Shown here piece by piece: positions 4,740 through 6,468 of a stretch of DNA of 6,468 bases. Numbering within the stretch: the stretch's first letter is position 1; each line of letters starts with the position of its first letter. Location: assembly GCA_003661185.1 (NCBI GenBank), contig QMVQ01000095.1, positions 1 through 6,468 on the forward strand, given 5' to 3'. Source of the DNA: Candidatus Alkanophagales archaeon (lineage in GTDB: Archaea; Halobacteriota; Syntropharchaeia; Alkanophagales; B39-G2). The notes below the pieces were generated by a model. That model was not told the origin of the DNA. It did not search any database and saw nothing but the letters and a program-made list of their open reading frames with translations. Made by a program: the position numbers and the translations under genes.

Positions 4740-6209
4740 CTCGGGCTTCATGAAAAGCTCGTTCACCCTTAGATGTTCGAACCTGAAGGATTTTTTGTTT
4801 AGTAGTCTTTTGCCTGCATTTTCCATGTCGGCACTCACTTCTATGTGGGAGAAATGCGTCTTTTTTCGCACACCGCTCACTGCTGGCGTTAAGAGCTTGC
4901 CGTTGTGGATGACGAGCACACCGCTTTTGATTAGCATCTCGCAATTGCTTAACTTTTTCTTAAGGAGCGCCGGCGGCGTGTCCTCAGTAATATCGTAAAG
5001 CACAACGTCGGCGTCAGCGCCAACACCCAAATGCCCTTTCGCATCTAAGCGCAAAGCAGCGGCAGGCTCGCTCCTCGTAATCGCTGCCAGCTCGTAAAGC
5101 GTGTATTCTTCGGAGGGCAGCTCCACGCCCCGCTCTTTCAGCTCTTTTCTGTTTTCCCTGCTGAGCAGGATTGCGAAGATTTTGGGGTAGTCGTGGAAGA
5201 GCGAGCCGTTAGGGCTATCTGTCGAGAAGCACACGCCTTCTAAACGGTTTAAGGCTCGAAGCGCAAGCGTCAGCGACATTTCCGTCCTCTGTAATGCCTC
5301 GCTCGCATTCTTACGGTCTGCCTCGCTTTTACTGATGATTAAAGGCTCGGAAAAGTTCATGGCGATGCTTAAAAATCTCCCTCTCGGCGTGATTTCTCTA
5401 CGTGTGGCGAGTCTAAAGTTCTGCTCTGCGGTTCTAAAATGCTCGTCAAGAAAGATTCCCAAGTCAAGGGGTGTTTGCAGCTCAAGCAGCTTAAAGGCGG
5501 CTTCTTGGTTTTCTTCGTTAATTGCGGTGCCGAGATGCGAGATGTGGAACGTGCTCAGCACGGAAACATCTTCTTTAAGGAGCGGTGGCGTGGCATGTAG
5601 GTGAATTTTTGGAACGCTGTCGTCGCCACTAAGTCTTGAGAAAAACTTCAGGACGGTGTCGGTGCTGAGGCGCATTCTCATGCCTTCAATGCCCAATCGT
5701 CGCATGATTCGCAGGGGCAGGCTTACGAAAGGCTCATAAATCTTTGCGGTGATGGCTTTCGTGGCGTCTAAGATGAAGAGGATGGCGTTCTTGGCCTCCT
5801 TCTCATCACTTTCTCTGACAATTTTCAGGAAGTCCAGCATGTCTAAAACGGCGAGCGTCGAGGCGTCGAGCAAGGGTATGCTGCTGAGTTCGTGGTGCGT
5901 GTATGCTGCGGTTATAACGGTGGCGAGTGGCTCGTTCACGTGCGTGAAGCCAAGCCTTGCGTAAGTTTCTGCGATTTGCGGGAGGGTAGGGAATCCAAGC
6001 GAGAACCTTGCGAGGGTGAGTCCGTAGGTGGCGACGTGGCTGTGCACGTCGATGCCGCCCGCCATCGCAGCCTTGCCTTTTGCATCGATGATTTTTTCGG
6101 GATGTGTCTCCTCGACGATCACGCCATCTTCAATGAAAATGTCTGCGAGCTCGCCGTTTATCCCATTTATTGGGTCATAAACTCGTGCGTTCTTTACATG
6201 TAACCTCAT
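4734..6209 (-). CDS. FwdA/FmdA-like amidohydrolase (formylmethanofuran dehydrogenase subunit A homolog)
   Basis: A 491-residue amidohydrolase-superfamily protein, clearly related to FwdA/FmdA (and bacterial FhcA). FwdA converts formate plus methanofuran to formylmethanofuran at a dinuclear metal site. Matches run along the whole length: NARVYDPINGINGE (7-20), G52-I-D-V-H56-S-H58, TKAITAK156, H203-L-H205, FHISH225, C327-F-S-T-D331-S-P-N, LYELAAITRSEPA (371-383), GHLGVGADADVVLYD (392-406) and the ending RVNELFMKP. Thus both HxH histidines, the lysine that is carboxylated in FwdA, two later histidine ligands and the catalytic aspartate are all kept. The protein is some 80 residues shorter than typical FwdA (about 570), with losses after HSH and around the carboxylysine. 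No fwdB, C or D gene is adjacent. ATG 6209 is preferred over GTG 6221 because the TATA box fits a start at 6209. It could be a functional FwdA variant or a paralog acting on another N-formyl or cyclic amide compound. Confidence 0.82.
   Translation of the reverse strand: MRLHVKNARVYDPINGINGELADIFIEDGVIVEETHPEKIIDAKGKAAMAGGIDVHSHVATYGLTLARFSLGFPTLPQIAETYARLGFTHVNEPLATVITAAYTHHELSSIPLLDASTLAVLDMLDFLKIVRESDEKEAKNAILFILDATKAITAKIYEPFVSLPLRIMRRLGIEGMRMRLSTDTVLKFFSRLSGDDSVPKIHLHATPPLLKEDVSVLSTFHISHLGTAINEENQEAAFKLLELQTPLDLGIFLDEHFRTAEQNFRLATRREITPRGRFLSIAMNFSEPLIISKSEADRKNASEALQRTEMSLTLALRALNRLEGVCFSTDSPNGSLFHDYPKIFAILLSRENRKELKERGVELPSEEYTLYELAAITRSEPAAALRLDAKGHLGVGADADVVLYDITEDTPPALLKKKLSNCEMLIKSGVLVIHNGKLLTPAVSGVRKKTHFSHIEVSADMENAGKRLLNKKSFRFEHLRVNELFMKPEL
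4791..4810 (+). terminator. Possible oligo-T terminator for the dacZ-cinA transcript
   Basis: TTTTTTGTTT (4791-4800) and TCTTTT (4805-4810) form T-runs about 50-70 bp after the cinA-type stop, on the coding strand of that transcript. Archaeal RNA polymerase can terminate at such runs without a hairpin. They lie within the 3' end of the convergent gene, where they encode lysine and asparagine codons on the other strand, so they could be coincidental. Another T6 follows at 4861-4866. Confidence 0.35.
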
Positions 6210-6226
6210 CACAACCCCCACGGCAA

Positions 6227-6238
6227 CTTTAAATTAAG
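6227..6238. promoter_or_regulatory. Shared near-palindromic TATA element for divergent FwdA-like and McrA-like genes
   Basis: CTTTAAATTAAG reads CTTAATTTAAAG on the other strand, so both directions carry a good TATA box. Its centre (6232.5) is 25.5 bp from ATG 6258 on the plus strand and 23.5 bp from ATG 6209 on the minus strand. The gap between the two start codons is only 48 bp and has no other TATA-like run. Both transcripts would therefore begin at or next to their AUG. BRE sequences that would set direction are CGGCAA (6221-6226) for plus and AGGAAT (complement of 6241-6246) for minus; neither is a clear winner. Confidence 0.6.
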
Positions 6239-6257
6239 TGATTCCTTCTTATTATTG

Positions 6258-6468
6258 ATGTCATACGAGCGTGTGCGGAAGTTCTTGAAAATCCTTGAAG
6301 AAACATACAAAGCCTCGCCGTCAGAGATTATAGATAAGAACCTCTACAAGTATGGGGGGAGGCGGCAGTCGAAGAGGAAGTCGGAGTTCATCGAGGCGGC
6401 GCAGCGTATTGCGGCGGAGCGCGGCATCCCGTCATACAATCCCGACCGCATTTGCGACGAGCTCGGGC
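6258..6468 (+). CDS. mcrA: Methyl/alkyl-coenzyme M reductase alpha subunit, N-terminal 70 residues (runs off window)
   Basis: The open frame from ATG 6258 to the window end matches the N-terminus of McrA. Methanothermobacter McrA, as I remember it, reads L-G-G-W-K-Q-S-E-R-K-T-E-F...A-A-K-R-G-I-P-Q-Y-N-P-D. This protein has Y-G-G-R-R-Q-S-K-R-K-S-E-F (32-44) and A-A-E-R-G-I-P-S-Y-N-P-D (52-63) with the same spacing. After that the usual I-G-x-P-L-G becomes R-I-C-D-E-L-G (64-70), with one inserted residue, so the protein is diverged from methanogen forms. The alpha subunit, with beta and gamma, binds coenzyme F430 and forms or cleaves the methyl- or alkyl-CoM thioether. The F430-binding and active-site residues lie beyond the window. 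The gene is first in its transcript with a probable leaderless start, whereas in methanogen operons mcrA usually comes last (mcrBDCGA). The symbol acrA would apply if it acts on longer alkanes; this cannot be decided here. Confidence 0.83.
   Translation, partial: MSYERVRKFLKILEETYKASPSEIIDKNLYKYGGRRQSKRKSEFIEAAQRIAAERGIPSYNPDRICDELG

Noticed and set aside
4468..4944. 158-codon open frame on the minus strand across the convergent junction
   Set aside because: It overlaps two identified genes in a different frame and has low-complexity, arginine- and serine-rich composition with no family resemblance.
6210..6221. GTG start at 6221 for the FwdA-like gene
   Set aside because: It lies only about 12 bp from the TATA centre, so it would not be transcribed from that box; the family N-terminus begins with the residues after ATG 6209.

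Overview
The window comes from an archaeon that carries a methyl/alkyl-coenzyme M reductase. The strongest clue is the right edge, where an open gene encodes the N-terminus of an McrA/AcrA-type alpha subunit. A divergently transcribed gene beside it encodes a homolog of formylmethanofuran dehydrogenase subunit A. Other archaeal marks are an archaeal-type (class I) CCA-adding enzyme, an archaeal-type phosphoglycerate kinase, a DacZ-like diadenylate cyclase, and TATA boxes about 25 bp from start codons. The McrA head is diverged from methanogen McrA as I remember it, and its gene is first in its transcript. An anaerobic methane- or alkane-oxidising lineage (ANME-1 or Syntrophoarchaeia-like) therefore seems more likely than a classical methanogen, but this is inference.

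Layout. Positions 1-291 hold the right end of an IS200/IS605 (IS1341-type) element: the last 91 codons of TnpB and a terminal hairpin that ends only a few bases before the next start codon. Positions 294-2037 hold gatC (GatCAB amidotransferase subunit) followed one base later by cca, a tRNA-maturation pair. Positions 2098-3291 hold pgk with its own TATA box and Shine-Dalgarno site. Positions 3326-4739 hold a diadenylate cyclase gene, probably translated from a leaderless mRNA, and a CinA-type (MoCF_biosynth) gene one base downstream. The FwdA-like gene occupies 6209-4734 on the minus strand and meets the CinA-type gene tail to tail with a 6-bp overlap. At 6258 the mcrA/acrA-like gene starts on the plus strand and runs off the window.

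How the parts relate. Positions 1-4739 are mostly housekeeping: tRNA charging and 3'-end maturation, gluconeogenesis/glycolysis, c-di-AMP signalling and nucleotide-damage control. The most notable part is the 48-bp gap between the FwdA-like and McrA-like genes. One near-palindromic TATA element (6227-6238) lies about 24-25 bp from both start codons, so two C1/alkane-metabolism genes may fire as divergent leaderless transcripts from a single promoter core. Gene density is very high; no stretch over 300 bases lacks a gene. I saw no tRNA, rRNA or CRISPR array.
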